Below are positions 5,046-6,094 of a stretch of DNA of 6,094 bases, piece after piece. A model generated the notes under the pieces. It searched no databases. It saw nothing but the letters and a program-made list of their open reading frames with translations, and was not told the origin of the DNA. Each line of letters starts with the position of its first letter. Positions within the stretch are counted from its first letter, which is position 1. Source of the DNA: Planctomycetota bacterium (GTDB taxonomy: Bacteria; Planctomycetota; PUPC01); the NCBI GenBank assembly GCA_003559755.1, contig PWKM01000148.1:1-6094 (forward strand), given 5' to 3'. The translations under genes were made by a program, and so were the position numbers.

Positions 5046-6094
5046 ATGCTGGCGAACATACAGAGTGCGGCCACCGCGGGCATCGACGCCTACCCGGTCG
5101 AGGTCGAGGTCGATCTCGTCCGCGGCGCCCGGCCGGGCGCCACACTCGGCCTGCCCGACGCGGCGGTCAAGGAGAGCCGCGAGCGAGTCGCCACCGCGAT
5201 CACCAACTCGGGCTACTCGCTGCCCGGCCAGGACACCGTCGTCAACCTCGCCCCGGCGGATACCCGCAAGGAGGGCACCTGCTACGACCTGCCCATCGCC
5301 CTGGGCACGCTCATCGCCAGCGACCAGATCACGCCCGTCCGGCACGACGACGTGGCGTTCGTCGGCGAGCTGGCCCTCGACGGCTCGGTCCGCCCGGTCC
5401 GGGGCTGCCTGTCGATGGCGATGACCTGTCGCGACGCCGGCTGCCGGGGGATCGCCGTCTCGCCCGACAACGCCGCCGAGGCGGCCGTGGTCGACCGCAT
5501 CGAGGTCTATCCCGTCAACACCCTCGCCGACGCCGTCGGCCTGATCACCGGCCGGCTCAACATCGAGCCGCACCGGGTGGACCGGGAGGCGCTGTTCCGC
5601 CGCGACGGCCGCTACCAGGTCGATTTCCGCGAGGTCAAGGGGCAGGAGCACGTCAAGCGGGCGCTCATCGTCGCCGCCGCGGGCGGCCACAACGCGATGA
5701 TGATCGGCCCGCCCGGGTCGGGCAAGACGATGCTCGCCCAGCGCATCCCCACCATCCTGCCCGACCTGGCCCTCGAGGAAGCGCTGGAGGCCACGCGGGT
5801 GTACAGCGTCGCCGGGCTGCTCCCGCCCGGGCAGGCCCTGCTCACCGCTCGCCCGTTCCGGTCGCCCCACCACACTGCCAGCGGGATCGCCCTGGTCGGC
5901 GGCGGGGTGAACCCCCGGCCGGGCGAGATCAGCTTGGCCCACAAGGGCGTACTCTTCCTCGACGAGCTGCCCGAGTTCCCCCGCCGCGTCCTCGAGGTGC
6001 TCCGCCAGCCGATGGAGGACGCGACCGTCCGCATCAGCCGGGCGAGCGGGACGGTGGACTACCCCTGCGAGTTCATCCTCGTCGCCGCGATGAA
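5046..6094 (+). CDS. comM: ComM/YifB Mg-chelatase-like AAA+ ATPase (3' end outside window)
   Basis: ComM is a hexameric AAA+ helicase that promotes branch migration when incoming single-stranded DNA integrates during natural transformation. It is widespread, also in species not known to be competent. The window gives 349 codons of a protein usually near 500 residues. The N-terminal ChlI/Lon-like domain spans about 1-165 and includes GLPDAAVKESRERV (35-48) and GELALDGSVRPVRG (107-120). The Mg-chelatase AAA+ domain begins near 190, with FREVKGQEHVKRAL (194-207), Walker A GPPGSGKT (221-228), RPFRSPHHTAS (269-279), PRPGEISLAHKG (290-301) and Walker B VLFLDELPEF (302-311). The last complete residues are ILVAAM, and the leftover bases AA fit the expected Asn of the family's AMNPCPCG motif, so no frameshift is seen. 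The C-terminal lid domain lies beyond the edge. It may be transcribed alone or follow the beta-helix gene after 138 bases. Confidence 0.95.
   Translation, partial: MLANIQSAATAGIDAYPVEVEVDLVRGARPGATLGLPDAAVKESRERVATAITNSGYSLPGQDTVVNLAPADTRKEGTCYDLPIALGTLIASDQITPVRHDDVAFVGELALDGSVRPVRGCLSMAMTCRDAGCRGIAVSPDNAAEAAVVDRIEVYPVNTLADAVGLITGRLNIEPHRVDREALFRRDGRYQVDFREVKGQEHVKRALIVAAAGGHNAMMIGPPGSGKTMLAQRIPTILPDLALEEALEATRVYSVAGLLPPGQALLTARPFRSPHHTASGIALVGGGVNPRPGEISLAHKGVLFLDELPEFPRRVLEVLRQPMEDATVRISRASGTVDYPCEFILVAAM

Noticed and set aside
4935..5942. Long open frame on the minus strand opposite comM
   Set aside because: It is a by-product of GC-rich third positions. The plus strand encodes an unmistakable ComM with Walker motifs.

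Overview
The window is GC-rich chromosomal DNA from a bacterium, most likely a planctomycete (perhaps class Phycisphaerae). This is an inference from the style of the proteins, not from a marker gene: an HtpX-type protease with an added C-terminal zinc ribbon, a single-domain RsbW-like kinase, a DUF362-ferredoxin protein, and a secreted-type parallel beta-helix protein. No transposase, integrase, CRISPR array, toxin-antitoxin pair or phage gene is visible. The region reads as ordinary core and accessory chromosome.

Layout from left to right. Positions 1-106 hold no supportable gene but contain a promoter-like sequence placed so close to the first start codon that the transcript may be nearly leaderless. 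107-1339 (+) encodes an HtpX/M48 membrane zinc metalloprotease with a C-terminal four-cysteine zinc ribbon. It converges on 1447-1869 (-), a small GHKL-fold kinase of the RsbW/SpoIIAB anti-sigma type. Upstream of that, on the same strand, 1986-3164 (-) encodes a DUF362 protein ending in two [4Fe-4S] ferredoxin motifs. 3362-3437 (-) is a complete tRNA-Ala (anticodon CGC) with encoded CCA and the G3:U70 alanine identity pair.

Between the tRNA and the next gene lie two back-to-back promoters, each with a TGn extended -10. A 40-bp inverted repeat (12-bp arms, one mismatch) overlaps elements of both. 3567-4907 (+) encodes a right-handed parallel beta-helix protein with an asparagine-ladder pattern, resembling polysaccharide lyases or related envelope proteins. 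5046-6094 (+) is the first 349 codons of a ComM/YifB Mg-chelatase-like AAA+ ATPase, cut by the window end.

The genes do not form one obvious pathway. HtpX (membrane protein quality control) and the RsbW-like kinase (regulation of a sigma or anti-anti-sigma factor) are both typical of stress responses. They are convergent, however, so co-regulation cannot be claimed. I see no strong candidate for an undescribed multi-gene system. The most interesting items are the shared inverted repeat in the divergent promoter region, the zinc-ribbon HtpX with a possibly leaderless start, and the beta-helix protein with a lyase-like Lys/Arg arrangement and no charged signal-peptide n-region.
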